Positions 44,164 through 52,587 of a stretch of DNA of 64,000 nt are shown here, in pieces. The DNA is from Janthinobacterium violaceinigrum (GTDB lineage Bacteria; Pseudomonadota; Gammaproteobacteria; Burkholderiales; Burkholderiaceae_D), in contig NZ_WFLI01000024.1 of the NCBI RefSeq assembly GCF_009208555.1, forward strand, positions 1 through 64,000, read 5' to 3'. The notes under the pieces were generated by a model, which did no database searches, was not told the origin of the DNA, and saw only the letters and a program-made list of their open reading frames with translations. Position numbers and translations under genes: made by a program. The first letter of the stretch is position 1. Every line of letters begins with the position of its first letter.

Positions 44164-45705
44164 ATGCAACTCAACCCATCTGAAATCAGCGAGTTGATCA
44201 AGAGCCGGATCCAAGGTCTTGACGGCGGCGCTGAAGTGCGTAATCAAGGCACGGTTATTTCCGTCGCCGACGGTATCTGCCGCATCCACGGTTTGTCGGA
44301 CGTGATGCAAGGCGAGATGCTGGAATTCCCAGGCAACACGTTTGGCCTGGCAATGAATCTGGAACGCGACTCCGTCGGTTCCGTGATTCTGGGTGCCTAC
44401 GAGCACATCTCCGAAGGCGACACGGTGAAATGCACCGGCCGCATTCTGGAAGTGCCAGTCGGTCCTGAGCTGCTCGGCCGCGTTGTGAACGCGCTAGGTC
44501 AGCCGATCGACGGCAAAGGCGCCATCGACACCAAACTGACGGCCGCGATTGAAAAAATCGCCCCGGGCGTGATCGCCCGCGAGTCCGTGTCGCAACCGAT
44601 GCAAACCGGCCTGAAGTCGATCGATGCGATGGTTCCAGTTGGCCGCGGCCAGCGCGAACTGATCATCGGCGACCGTCAAACCGGCAAGTCGGCTGTGGCG
44701 ATTGATGCGATCATCAATCAAAAAGGCCAGGGCATGAAATGTATCTACGTCGCGATTGGCCAAAAAGCCTCGTCGATCAAGAACATCGTGCGCTCGCTGG
44801 AACAGCACGGCGCGATGGAATACACCATCGTTGTCGCCGCTTCCGCTTCGGAATCGGCCGCCATGCAATACATCTCGCCGTACTCCGGTTGCGCCATGGG
44901 TGAATACTTCCGTGACCGCGGTGAAGATGCACTGATCGTCTACGATGATCTGTCCAAACAAGCTGTTGCATACCGTCAAATCTCGCTGCTGCTGCGCCGT
45001 CCACCAGGTCGCGAAGCGTACCCAGGCGACGTGTTCTACCTGCACAGCCGCCTGCTGGAACGCGCAGCACGCGTGAACGCCGACTACGTCGAGAAGTTCA
45101 CCGACGGCGCCGTCAAAGGCAAGACCGGTTCCCTGACGGCACTGCCGATCATTGAAACGCAAGCTGGCGACGTGTCCGCATTCGTTCCAACCAACGTGAT
45201 TTCGATTACCGACGGTCAGATCTTCCTGGAAACCTCGCTGTTCAACGCCGGTATCCGTCCTGCAATTAACGCCGGTATTTCCGTATCGCGCGTCGGTGGC
45301 GCCGCTCAGACCAAGGTCATCAAAAACCTGTCCGGCGGTATCCGTACCGACTTGGCGCAGTACCGTGAACTGGCCGCGTTTGCGCAGTTCGCATCGGACC
45401 TGGACGAATCGACCCGCAAGCAGCTGGACCGCGGCGCGCGCGTAACGGAATTGCTCAAGCAAGCCCAATACTCGCCACTGTCGATCTCGCTGATGGCCGT
45501 ATCGCTGTTCTCGGTGAACAAAGGCTTCATGGACGACGTGCCAGTCAAGCAAGTGCTGTCGTTCGAAGCTGGTGTCCACGCTTACATGAAGACCAAGCAA
45601 GCTGCTCTGCTGGCCAAGATCGAAGAAACCAAGCAACTCGACAAAGACAGCGAAGCAACTCTGTCGGCGGCCATTGCTGATTTCAAGAAATCCGGCGCAT
45701 ATTAA
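44164..45705 (+). CDS. atpA: F1Fo ATP synthase subunit alpha
   Basis: Regulatory nucleotide-binding subunit of the F1 head, 513 residues. P-loop GDRQTGKSA near residue 170, the alpha-subunit signature PAINAGISVSRVGG, and the DELSEED-region equivalent near the C-terminus. TTAGGAG precedes the ATG. Highly expressed codon pattern. Confidence 0.98.
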   Translation: MQLNPSEISELIKSRIQGLDGGAEVRNQGTVISVADGICRIHGLSDVMQGEMLEFPGNTFGLAMNLERDSVGSVILGAYEHISEGDTVKCTGRILEVPVGPELLGRVVNALGQPIDGKGAIDTKLTAAIEKIAPGVIARESVSQPMQTGLKSIDAMVPVGRGQRELIIGDRQTGKSAVAIDAIINQKGQGMKCIYVAIGQKASSIKNIVRSLEQHGAMEYTIVVAASASESAAMQYISPYSGCAMGEYFRDRGEDALIVYDDLSKQAVAYRQISLLLRRPPGREAYPGDVFYLHSRLLERAARVNADYVEKFTDGAVKGKTGSLTALPIIETQAGDVSAFVPTNVISITDGQIFLETSLFNAGIRPAINAGISVSRVGGAAQTKVIKNLSGGIRTDLAQYRELAAFAQFASDLDESTRKQLDRGARVTELLKQAQYSPLSISLMAVSLFSVNKGFMDDVPVKQVLSFEAGVHAYMKTKQAALLAKIEETKQLDKDSEATLSAAIADFKKSGAY

Positions 45706-45767
45706 GCGGCCAGGCGGCGCCCACCTCGAGTGAGGCGCCGCCCTACGCGCAGAAGGAGTAAGGACTC

Positions 45768-46643
45768 ATGGCATCAAGCAAAGAGATACGAGGCAAGATC
45801 AAGAGCGTAGAGAATACGAAGAAGATCACCAAGGCGATGGAAATGGTCGCCGCGTCCAAAATGCGCAAGGCGCAAGACCGGATGCGGGCCGCCCGTCCCT
45901 ACAGTGACAAGATTCGGAATATCGCCGCCAATCTGGCGACCGCCAATCCGGAATACACGCACCCGTTCCTGGCAGCTGCCCAGGGTACGCAAGCGAAGGC
46001 AGTGGGTTTCATCGTTGTCACGACCGACAAGGGTCTGTGCGGCGGCATGAACACCAACATCCTGCGCCAGGTGACGTCGAAGTCGCGCGAGCTGGAAGCA
46101 GCTGGCAACCGGGTTGAAGCAGTTGCCATCGGTAACAAGGGTTTGGGTTTTTTGAATCGCATCGGCGTCAAGATCATTGCGCACGCCATTCAAACCGGTG
46201 ATACGCCCCACCTGGACAAACTGATCGGACCTGTCAAGGTCATGCTCGAAGAGTTCCAGGCAGGCAAGATCGATGCAGTGTACCTGTGCTACACCAAATT
46301 CATCAACACGATGAAGCAGGAACCAGTCGTGGAGCAATTGCTGCCCCTGACGGCCGACAAGATGGTCGCCGACAAGGGTGCCCACTCGTGGGATTACATC
46401 TACGAGCCGGATGCGCAAAGCGTGATCGACGAATTGCTGGAGCGCTATGTAGAAGCGCTGGTGTACCAGGCAGTCGCGGAGAATCTGGCGTCCGAGCAAT
46501 CGGCACGGATGGTCGCGATGAAAGCTGCAAGCGACAACGCGGGTAGTGTGATCGGCGAATTGAAGCTGATCTACAACAAGACCCGCCAAGCTGCGATTAC
46601 CAAAGAACTCTCCGAAATCGTCGCCGGTGCGGCTGCGGTTTAA
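45768..46643 (+). CDS. atpG: F1Fo ATP synthase subunit gamma
   Basis: Central rotor shaft, 291 residues. N-terminal helix EIRGKIKSVENTKKITKAMEMVAASKMRKAQ and C-terminal helix (SDNAGSVIGELKLIYNKTRQAAITKELSEIVAGA) form the coiled-coil shaft; the central FIVVTTDKGLCGGMN is conserved. Confidence 0.97.
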   Translation: MASSKEIRGKIKSVENTKKITKAMEMVAASKMRKAQDRMRAARPYSDKIRNIAANLATANPEYTHPFLAAAQGTQAKAVGFIVVTTDKGLCGGMNTNILRQVTSKSRELEAAGNRVEAVAIGNKGLGFLNRIGVKIIAHAIQTGDTPHLDKLIGPVKVMLEEFQAGKIDAVYLCYTKFINTMKQEPVVEQLLPLTADKMVADKGAHSWDYIYEPDAQSVIDELLERYVEALVYQAVAENLASEQSARMVAMKAASDNAGSVIGELKLIYNKTRQAAITKELSEIVAGAAAV

Positions 46644-46672
46644 ACGAATTTAACTATATTGAAGGAACGAAC

Positions 46673-48073
46673 ATGGCTGATGGCAAAATCGTTCAGTGTA
46701 TCGGCGCTGTGGTGGACGTTGAGTTTCCCCGCAACGCGATGCCTAAGGTATTTGATGCCTTGAAGATGGCAGGCTCGGAACTGACCCTGGAAGTACAACA
46801 GCAGTTGGGCGACGGCATTGTCCGTACCATTGCACTCGGCTCGTCCGATGGCCTGCGTCGCGGCATGATGATCCAGAACACCGGCAAACCTATCATGGTG
46901 CCAGTCGGTAAAGCAACCCTGGGTCGCATCATGGACGTGCTGGGCAACCCGATCGACGAATGCGGCCCTGTGTCGCACGAGCAGATCGCGTCGATCCACC
47001 GCACCGCTCCTGCATACGACGAACTGTCGCCATCGCAAGAACTGCTGGAAACCGGCATCAAGGTGATCGATCTGGTTTGCCCGTTTGCAAAAGGCGGTAA
47101 AGTGGGTCTGTTCGGCGGCGCTGGCGTAGGCAAGACCGTGAACATGATGGAACTGATTAACAACATCGCCAAGGCGCACAGCGGCGTGTCCGTGTTTGCC
47201 GGCGTGGGTGAGCGTACCCGTGAAGGTAACGACTTCTACCACGAGATGGCTGACGCGAAAGTGGTCGATCTGGAAAACCCGGAGAACTCCAAAGTCGCGA
47301 TGGTCTACGGTCAGATGAATGAACCGCCAGGTAACCGTCTGCGCGTTGCGCTGACCGGCCTGACGATCGCTGAATCGTTCCGTGATGAAGGCAAGGACGT
47401 TCTGTTCTTCGTCGACAACATCTACCGCTTCACGCTGGCCGGTACCGAAGTGTCGGCACTGCTGGGCCGTATGCCGTCGGCTGTGGGTTACCAACCGACC
47501 CTGGCCGAAGAAATGGGCCGTCTGCAAGAGCGTATCACGTCGACCAAGACCGGTTCGATCACCTCGATCCAGGCCGTCTACGTTCCAGCCGATGATTACA
47601 CCGATCCGTCGCCTGCTACCACGTTTGCTCACTTGGATTCGACCGTTGCGCTGTCGCGTGACATCGCTTCCCTGGGTATCTACCCAGCCGTGGACCCACT
47701 GGATTCGACCTCGCGTCAGCTCGATCCGTTGATCGTCGGTCAAGAGCACTACGACACCGCGCGTGCCGTGCAAACGACCCTGCAGCGCTACAAGGAATTG
47801 CGCGACATTATCGCGATTCTGGGCATGGACGAGCTGGCACCGGAAGACAAACTGCTGGTCGCCCGCGCACGTAAGATGCAGCGTTTCCTGTCGCAGCCTT
47901 TCCACGTCGCTGAAGTCTTTACCGGCGCGCCTGGTAAATACGTTTCGCTCAAAGACACGATCAAGGGCTTCAAAATGATCGCTTCGGGCGAACTCGATCA
48001 CCTGCCGGAACAAGCGTTCTACATGGTCGGCACGATCGAAGAAGCAATCGAAAAAGCCAAGAAACTTAACTAA
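46673..48073 (+). CDS. atpD: F1Fo ATP synthase subunit beta
   Basis: Catalytic subunit, 466 residues. P-loop GGAGVGKTV near residue 153, catalytic Glu in GVGERTREGNDFYHEM, Walker B VLFFVDNIYRF, and DELAPEDK, which replaces the usual DELSEED lever motif. Complete and in the standard position. Confidence 0.98.
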   Translation: MADGKIVQCIGAVVDVEFPRNAMPKVFDALKMAGSELTLEVQQQLGDGIVRTIALGSSDGLRRGMMIQNTGKPIMVPVGKATLGRIMDVLGNPIDECGPVSHEQIASIHRTAPAYDELSPSQELLETGIKVIDLVCPFAKGGKVGLFGGAGVGKTVNMMELINNIAKAHSGVSVFAGVGERTREGNDFYHEMADAKVVDLENPENSKVAMVYGQMNEPPGNRLRVALTGLTIAESFRDEGKDVLFFVDNIYRFTLAGTEVSALLGRMPSAVGYQPTLAEEMGRLQERITSTKTGSITSIQAVYVPADDYTDPSPATTFAHLDSTVALSRDIASLGIYPAVDPLDSTSRQLDPLIVGQEHYDTARAVQTTLQRYKELRDIIAILGMDELAPEDKLLVARARKMQRFLSQPFHVAEVFTGAPGKYVSLKDTIKGFKMIASGELDHLPEQAFYMVGTIEEAIEKAKKLN

Positions 48074-48088
48074 GTTAAGTCTGGGCCT

Positions 48089-48114
48089 AACCCCGCCCGT
48101 TATACGGCGGGGTT
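48089..48114 (+). terminator. Hairpin between atpD and atpC (attenuator or stabiliser)
   Basis: Stem AACCCCGCC (48089-48097) and GGCGGGGTT (48106-48114) with an 8-base loop, followed by CTTC rather than a T run. It would reduce or modulate epsilon expression, or protect the upstream mRNA end. Confidence 0.55.
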
Positions 48115-48135
48115 CTTCAACCCGATAGGACACAC

Positions 48136-48555
48136 ATGGCACACACAATTCACGTTGACGTGGTTTCCGCTGAAGAACTGATTTTTTCAGGCGAAGCAGA
48201 ATTCGTCGCGTTGCCGGGTGAACAGGGCGAGCTGGGTATCTACCCACGCCACACGCCTTTGATTACCCGCATCCGTCCGGGCGCGGTCCGCATCAAGGTA
48301 GTCGGCCAGGCTGAAGAAGAGTTCGTCTTCGTTGCCGGCGGCCTGCTGGAAGTGCAACCGGATACCGTGACCGTCCTGGCCGATACCGCCATCCGCGGTC
48401 ACGACCTGGATGAAGCGAAAGCGCTGGAAGCGAAGAAGTTGGCGGAAGAAAATATCCACAACAAGGATTCGGGCATCGACTACGCGCAAGCGCAAGCCGA
48501 GCTGGCCAGCGCGATTGCGCAGCTGGCAGCGATCCAGAAGCTGCGCAAGCTGTAA
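48136..48555 (+). CDS. atpC: F1Fo ATP synthase subunit epsilon
   Basis: Regulatory and rotor-base subunit, 139 residues: N-terminal beta-sandwich (IHVDVVSAEELIFSGEAEFVALPGEQGELGIYPRHTPLI) and C-terminal helical pair (LDEAKALEAKKLAEEN, AELASAIAQLAAIQKL). Last gene of the atp operon, followed by a strong terminator. Confidence 0.96.
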   Translation: MAHTIHVDVVSAEELIFSGEAEFVALPGEQGELGIYPRHTPLITRIRPGAVRIKVVGQAEEEFVFVAGGLLEVQPDTVTVLADTAIRGHDLDEAKALEAKKLAEENIHNKDSGIDYAQAQAELASAIAQLAAIQKLRKL

Positions 48556-48575
48556 TCAGCGAGCCAGCAGCAAGA

Positions 48576-48603
48576 AAGGCAGCCTTCGGGCTGCCTTTTT
48601 TTT
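48576..48603 (+). terminator. Terminator of the atp operon
   Basis: Stem AAGGCAGCC (48576-48584), loop TTCG, stem GGCTGCCTT (48589-48597), then T to 48603. A UUCG tetraloop makes it very stable. Confidence 0.93.
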
Positions 48604-48612
48604 CAGCAAAAA

Positions 48613-49677
48613 TTAACGGCGTTTGTCTTTCCCCCTTTCCAGTCCCGCCTTCAAGATCGTCTTCCACTTGGCGCGCGCGGCGATGCGCTCGAGCGGCGTC
48701 TCGTCGATACGGCGCGCGTCGCGCAGCAGCTTGTGAAAATTGCGCAGGCGGTCCCCGTCGACGGCGCCGCGCACGGCGCAACCGGGTTCGCTGGCGTGCC
48801 GGCAGTCGCGGAACTGGCAGGTGGACGCCAGCTGCGCGATATCGTCGAACGTGGCCGCCAGGGTGTCCGCATCGGCATCGGCGCGCCAGCTGCGCAAGCC
48901 CGGCGTGTCGATGATGCAGGCGCCGCTGGCACACAGGTGCAGCGAGCGGGCCGTCGTCGTATGCCGGCCGCGGCCGTCGCCATGGCGCACGCCGTTGGTG
49001 GCCTGTCCGGCTGCGCACAGCGTATTGGTCAGGCTGGACTTGCCGGCGCCCGAAGAACCGAGCAGCACCAGGGTCTGGCCCGCGCCCAGCCACGGTTCCA
49101 GGATGGCCACGTCGTACGCATGGCGCGTATCGACGGCAAACAGGGGCACGGGGGGCGGCAGGCGCTGTTTCAGCTGCGCCAGCTTGCCCGCCACGTCGTC
49201 GGCCACGTCAGCCTTGCTGAGCACCACCACGGGCGTCACGTGCGCCGCCAGCACGATGGCCAGATAGCGTTCCAGGCGGCGCGCGTTGAAATCCCCATCC
49301 ATGCCCATCACCAGCAGGGCCGTATCGACATTGCTGGCGAGGACCTGGCGCCGGCCGTCATTGCCGCGCCGCGCGATCTGCGTGACCGGGGATAAGCGCG
49401 CCGTTATCCACAGCGTGCCGTGCGCATCGGCTTCGGCGGCGACCCAGTCGCCGACCGTGAGGAGCTGCTCCTGTTCCAGCAGTGCGTGCAGCAGCTGCGG
49501 CAGCATCTGCGCCGGGCTTTCCCGCAAGCCGTCATGCACGATGATGCTGTCGCGGTGCACGGCGCTCACGCGCAGCAGCTGCGCTGCGGGGGAAGGGAGT
49601 TCGAGTTGGGCGGCTGCGCTGGCGATGGCCTGCTGCAGTCCGATGGGGCGTAGTTGCGCAAAATCGAGTGCGATCAT
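48613..49677 (-). CDS. rsgA: Ribosome small-subunit-dependent GTPase RsgA
   Basis: Circularly permuted GTPase acting in 30S maturation, 354 residues. Motifs come in the permuted order: G4-like VVLSKAD (near residue 155), G1 GSSGAGKSSLTN (near 232), G3 DTPGLRSW, then a zinc-binding C-terminal domain (CQFRDCRHASEPGCAV). The N-terminal OB-fold lies at residues ~40-125. The mRNA leader region 49702-49758 carries three consecutive hairpins and a 12-codon frame lies further upstream. Confidence 0.94.
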   Translation of the reverse strand: MIALDFAQLRPIGLQQAIASAAAQLELPSPAAQLLRVSAVHRDSIIVHDGLRESPAQMLPQLLHALLEQEQLLTVGDWVAAEADAHGTLWITARLSPVTQIARRGNDGRRQVLASNVDTALLVMGMDGDFNARRLERYLAIVLAAHVTPVVVLSKADVADDVAGKLAQLKQRLPPPVPLFAVDTRHAYDVAILEPWLGAGQTLVLLGSSGAGKSSLTNTLCAAGQATNGVRHGDGRGRHTTTARSLHLCASGACIIDTPGLRSWRADADADTLAATFDDIAQLASTCQFRDCRHASEPGCAVRGAVDGDRLRNFHKLLRDARRIDETPLERIAARAKWKTILKAGLERGKDKRR

Positions 49678-49701
49678 GGTAGCGTGATTCCAAATTCTGT
49701 C

Positions 49702-49758
49702 GTCCGCGTGCGGACATGTCGCCTGCGCGTGCAGGCACCGCCAGTCGCGATGACTGGC
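49702..49758. repeat. Three consecutive hairpins upstream of rsgA
   Basis: GTCCGC-GT-GCGGAC (49702-49715), GCCTGC-GCGT-GCAGGC (49721-49736) and GCCAGTC-GCGAT-GACTGGC (49740-49758), all perfect and separated by 3-5 bases, starting 25 bases before the rsgA ATG. They could be an mRNA leader structure of rsgA, or DNA sites. No known riboswitch class matched by eye. Otherwise the 275-base gap 49678-49952 holds only the 12-codon frame. Confidence 0.5.
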
Positions 49759-49838
49759 ACGAAAGAAAGGGAAGTCGGCTACGCGATCACGCGTATGGGC
49801 AATTGCAGGCTAAAGGTATGAGCCGGGAAAGACAGTGA

Positions 49839-49877
49839 TCAGGCAGCCGACAGCACGGCAGTATCCGAATGGCGCAT
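49839..49877 (-). CDS. Possible 12-residue leader peptide
   Basis: ATG CGC CAT TCG ... GCC TGA encodes MRHSDTAVLSAA. It is preceded by CAGGAG, an excellent ribosome site, 8 bases ahead of the ATG. Position: 162 bases before rsgA and 75 bases after the lipoprotein gene on the same strand. It might be a translated leader for rsgA or chance; no attenuation-type codon run is present. Confidence 0.3.
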   Translation of the reverse strand: MRHSDTAVLSAA

Positions 49878-49952
49878 GTTGTCTACTCCTGTTGTGTGAT
49901 GGAAAACGCCAGTGTGCCAGCGGCGTGCGCCGCCGTCAATGGATGGCGTGGT

Positions 49953-50507
49953 TCAGCTGCACATGCCGTAGGCGCTGCGCTCGGGGAAATAGCGGTAGGT
50001 AAACGTGCGCACGGGGTAGCGCTTGCCGCCGACGAGCATGTCGGGCATGGACAGATCGAAACGCTGCGGCAGCTGGCGCGGCAGTTGCAGCCGCAAGCGC
50101 CACTGGGTTTCCTTGCTGCTGCCCACGGCGGCAAACATGATGGGCAGCTGCTCGATGACGTCGACGATTTCCGCCTTCTGGTTCATGCCGCGCTGGTAAA
50201 TGGTGAGTATCTTGGCGGCGGCGAACGGCGGCTTCTTTGGTTCTTCCAGCAAAAAGGACAGGCGCGTAAAACTGGCTTGCGTACCGACCGGCAAGGTAAA
50301 AATGAGCGCCAGTTCCGTGCCGCCATCCTTCAGCGTGACGGGCGGCGTGGCATAGATACTGATGCCGCGCGGCAGCTCGAAACGCGAGCCTTCCGTCCAC
50401 GTCTTGCACTCGGGCGTGGTGGCCTGGTACAGGCTGGGCGCCGTATAGTCATCGCAGGCGGCGACGAGCAGTAAGAGTGGCAGCAGGGACAGGGCGGAAC
50501 GGCGCAT
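49953..50507 (-). CDS. Putative lipoprotein in the polyamine-linked operon
   Basis: 184 residues, start at 50507 (MRRSALSLLPLLLLVAACDDY): a short signal peptide with lipobox LVAAC, acylated Cys at residue 18, Asp next to it (may favour inner-membrane retention). The mature part is beta-rich without a family I recognise. Last gene of the minus-strand run DUF350 - SPFH - DUF4178 - small protein - speD - lipoprotein, 65 bases after speD. A longer frame through speD is a shadow. Confidence 0.7.
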   Translation of the reverse strand: MRRSALSLLPLLLLVAACDDYTAPSLYQATTPECKTWTEGSRFELPRGISIYATPPVTLKDGGTELALIFTLPVGTQASFTRLSFLLEEPKKPPFAAAKILTIYQRGMNQKAEIVDVIEQLPIMFAAVGSSKETQWRLRLQLPRQLPQRFDLSMPDMLVGGKRYPVRTFTYRYFPERSAYGMCS

Positions 50508-50572
50508 GGCAGGCAGTGGTTGGGGGAACGAGCCGACAGTGTAAGCGATCGCCACGCGATCCACCAGCGACG

Positions 50573-50944
50573 CTAGGCGTGGCCGGGCGGCGCGCGCCGC
50601 ACCGACTGCAGCTGGCAGTGCGCCGCCTGCAGCGCTTCCTTGAGGACGTCCAGGGCCAGTTGCGGCCGCGCCGCGCCGCACATGAAGATATCGACGGCGG
50701 CAAAGCTGCATTCGGGCCAGGTGTGGATGGAAATGTGCGATTCGGCCAGCAGCACCACGCCCGTGACGCCCTGGCCCGCGCCAAAGCTGTGGAAATGGCT
50801 GTGCAGCACCTGGGCGCCGGCCGTGGTGGCTGCTGCGCGCAGCAGGCGTTCGAGCGCCGCGCAGTCGCGCAGGCGTTCCGGCGCGATGCCCGACAGGTCG
50901 GCCAGCAGATGGGTGCCCAGCGGCAGATGCGGTGTGGCTGCCAT
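50573..50944 (-). CDS. speD: S-adenosylmethionine decarboxylase proenzyme (SpeD/SpeH type)
   Basis: Makes decarboxylated AdoMet, the aminopropyl donor for spermidine. 123 residues, the short prokaryotic class 1B form. The pyruvoyl precursor site LAESHISIHTWPE (residues ~66-78) with Ser at the self-cleavage point is intact, as is HSHFHSFGAGQGVTGVVLL upstream. The start lies 2 bases after the stop of the 56-residue protein gene, so translation is coupled. Adjacent divergent genes include a spermidine-synthase-like protein, which would use its product. Confidence 0.93.
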   Translation of the reverse strand: MAATPHLPLGTHLLADLSGIAPERLRDCAALERLLRAAATTAGAQVLHSHFHSFGAGQGVTGVVLLAESHISIHTWPECSFAAVDIFMCGAARPQLALDVLKEALQAAHCQLQSVRRAPPGHA

Positions 50945-50946
50945 GC

Positions 50947-51117
50947 CTATTTGTGGCTGCCGCCGCTGGAACCGCCGCCATAGCTGCCGCCGCCGCTGCC
51001 CGTGCGCGAGCTCCAGCTGCTGCCGCTGCTGCTGCCGGCGACCTTGAACATGCGCACCCAGTTGGCGGCCGTGACGGAAAACGTCACCATCAAGGCATAG
51101 ATCACATATCTACTCAT
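50947..51117 (-). CDS. Small membrane protein with Gly/Ser-rich tail
   Basis: 56 residues, start at 51117 (MSRYVIYALMVTFSVTAANWVRMF), whose ATG overlaps the DUF4178 stop (ATGA). One N-terminal hydrophobic helix followed by a Ser/Gly-rich tail (SSSGSSWSSRTGSGGGSYGGG) ending in HK. Wedged between the DUF4178 and speD genes with overlaps on both sides or nearly so, which argues that it is a real gene. Function unknown. Confidence 0.75.
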   Translation of the reverse strand: MSRYVIYALMVTFSVTAANWVRMFKVAGSSSGSSWSSRTGSGGGSYGGGSSGGSHK

Positions 51118-52577
51118 GGGGGATTCTTTGCATTCTTGTCGAGAAAAACGGCCGGCAGGAACAGCGCCAGGCAGCCCAGCAAACTCCACATCAGGGTGCT
51201 GGAGAACGAGACGAACATCGGGATCGCATTCAGGACCAGCACGATGACGATGAAGACCTTGGCGATGCCGCGGTGGCTCAGCTGGATATGCTGCACCTTG
51301 TCGCCGCCGTGGAAGGCGGCGCCGAACCAGGCGGCCATCTGGTCGTAGGCGACGGGGATGGAGCGCGACCAGGTCATTTCCTCGCCCGTGACCTCCGCCG
51401 CCAGCTTGGTCTGCCCCTGTTCGAATTCAAACACGCGCGTGCTGTCGCCCACGGCCACCTTCCAGTTGAAGGCGCCTGCCGCATACACGACCTGCGAGCC
51501 GTAGTCATACAGCTTGGCATAGGTGGCGCCATCGAGCGTGCAGCGCTCCGCCTCCATGGACGGCCAGGTGGGCCAGTTCGGCAGCACGTTGGAGCGCGAC
51601 CAGCCTTCGTCCGTTTCCACCAGCCAGAAGAAGCCGGCGCGCGCGTTGTACAGCAGGTACTCATTCCACTCGCTGCCTTCGTCGTCGGCGCGGCGCATCA
51701 TGCCGATCACCGTATAGTCGGCATTGCTGATCTTTGCGCTGGCGCCCAGTTCCAGCGTGATGTCGGCGTTGTCATGCACCTGCTTGCCGATGGCCAGCAC
51801 CTGTGCTTCCGGGCCGCTGGCGTCGAGCTGTGCGTGGCAGGCGGGGCACACCAGCTGCGCCGCGGCGCCGGGCACGTACTGGATGCCGCTGCCGCAGGAC
51901 GGGCAGTCGAGCGCATCGAGCTTGCCGCGGTACTTGCCGGCGCTCCTGGCGATGGCATCGTCGTCGCGCAGCAGCTGGCACTGCAAGCCATCGAGGGTGA
52001 CGGCCACGCCCTGGTAGACGACGGGCTGCGGGCCGTCCGTGTAGTCGAGCGTGACAAAGCTGGCGTAGTTGCGGAAGTCCGCCACCTGGATGCGCCAGCC
52101 GGCGCCCACCTTGAACGGCAATTCCCCCTGGCCGGCGATGCATTCGGCATTGCGGATCTCGGCCGCCGTGTACGGCTCGCCGCAGATCGTGTAGCGGCGG
52201 CCCGGCGCCAGCTCGCCAAAGGCGGGCAGGGCGTCTTGCGTCGCGCGTTCGCGCGTCAGGGTGTACAGGCCGGACGAGTCGCCCAGCCAGGCCGTGCTGG
52301 CGTCGTCGAACAGCAGATACCATTCATTCCACGTGCCGGCGCTGTAGCGCTGCTGGATGCGCCCGACGACGGTGAAGTGGACGCCGTCGTGCACGCCGGC
52401 CGTGCCGATCTGGATCGGCGAATAGTCTTCCAGGACGGCCGACATCTTGCCCACGTCCCTGACGGAATCGGCGTCCTTGAGGATGGTGCTGTGGCAGTAC
52501 TCGCACACGGCGAGCACGGAAGCGTGCGAGCGGAAGCGGACTTCCGCGCCGCAGCTGGGACAGGAAACAGTTTGCAT
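51114..52577 (-). CDS. DUF4178-domain protein
   Basis: 487 residues. Two zinc-ribbon-like CxxC pairs frame it: CPSCGAEVRF at the start with CEYCHST, and CPSCGSGIQYVPG with CPACHAQL near residues 225-250. Two DUF4178 units follow each ribbon (SPIQIGTAGVHDGVHFTVVGRIQQRY...WNEWYLLFDD; SNADYTVIGMMRRADDEG-SEWNEYLLYN). Near the C-terminus two hydrophobic segments (AKVFIVIVLVLNAIPMFV; LMWSLLGCLALFLPAVF) anchor it to the membrane. Function unknown; often found with SPFH and polyamine genes. It begins 10 bases after the SPFH gene. Confidence 0.85.
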   Translation of the reverse strand: MQTVSCPSCGAEVRFRSHASVLAVCEYCHSTILKDADSVRDVGKMSAVLEDYSPIQIGTAGVHDGVHFTVVGRIQQRYSAGTWNEWYLLFDDASTAWLGDSSGLYTLTRERATQDALPAFGELAPGRRYTICGEPYTAAEIRNAECIAGQGELPFKVGAGWRIQVADFRNYASFVTLDYTDGPQPVVYQGVAVTLDGLQCQLLRDDDAIARSAGKYRGKLDALDCPSCGSGIQYVPGAAAQLVCPACHAQLDASGPEAQVLAIGKQVHDNADITLELGASAKISNADYTVIGMMRRADDEGSEWNEYLLYNARAGFFWLVETDEGWSRSNVLPNWPTWPSMEAERCTLDGATYAKLYDYGSQVVYAAGAFNWKVAVGDSTRVFEFEQGQTKLAAEVTGEEMTWSRSIPVAYDQMAAWFGAAFHGGDKVQHIQLSHRGIAKVFIVIVLVLNAIPMFVSFSSTLMWSLLGCLALFLPAVFLDKNAKNPP

Positions 52578-52587
52578 GCAGTCGCGC

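Noticed and set aside
49404..49412. TTATCCACA inside rsgA
   Set aside because: Single isolated box within a coding gene, without neighbours at a fixed distance.
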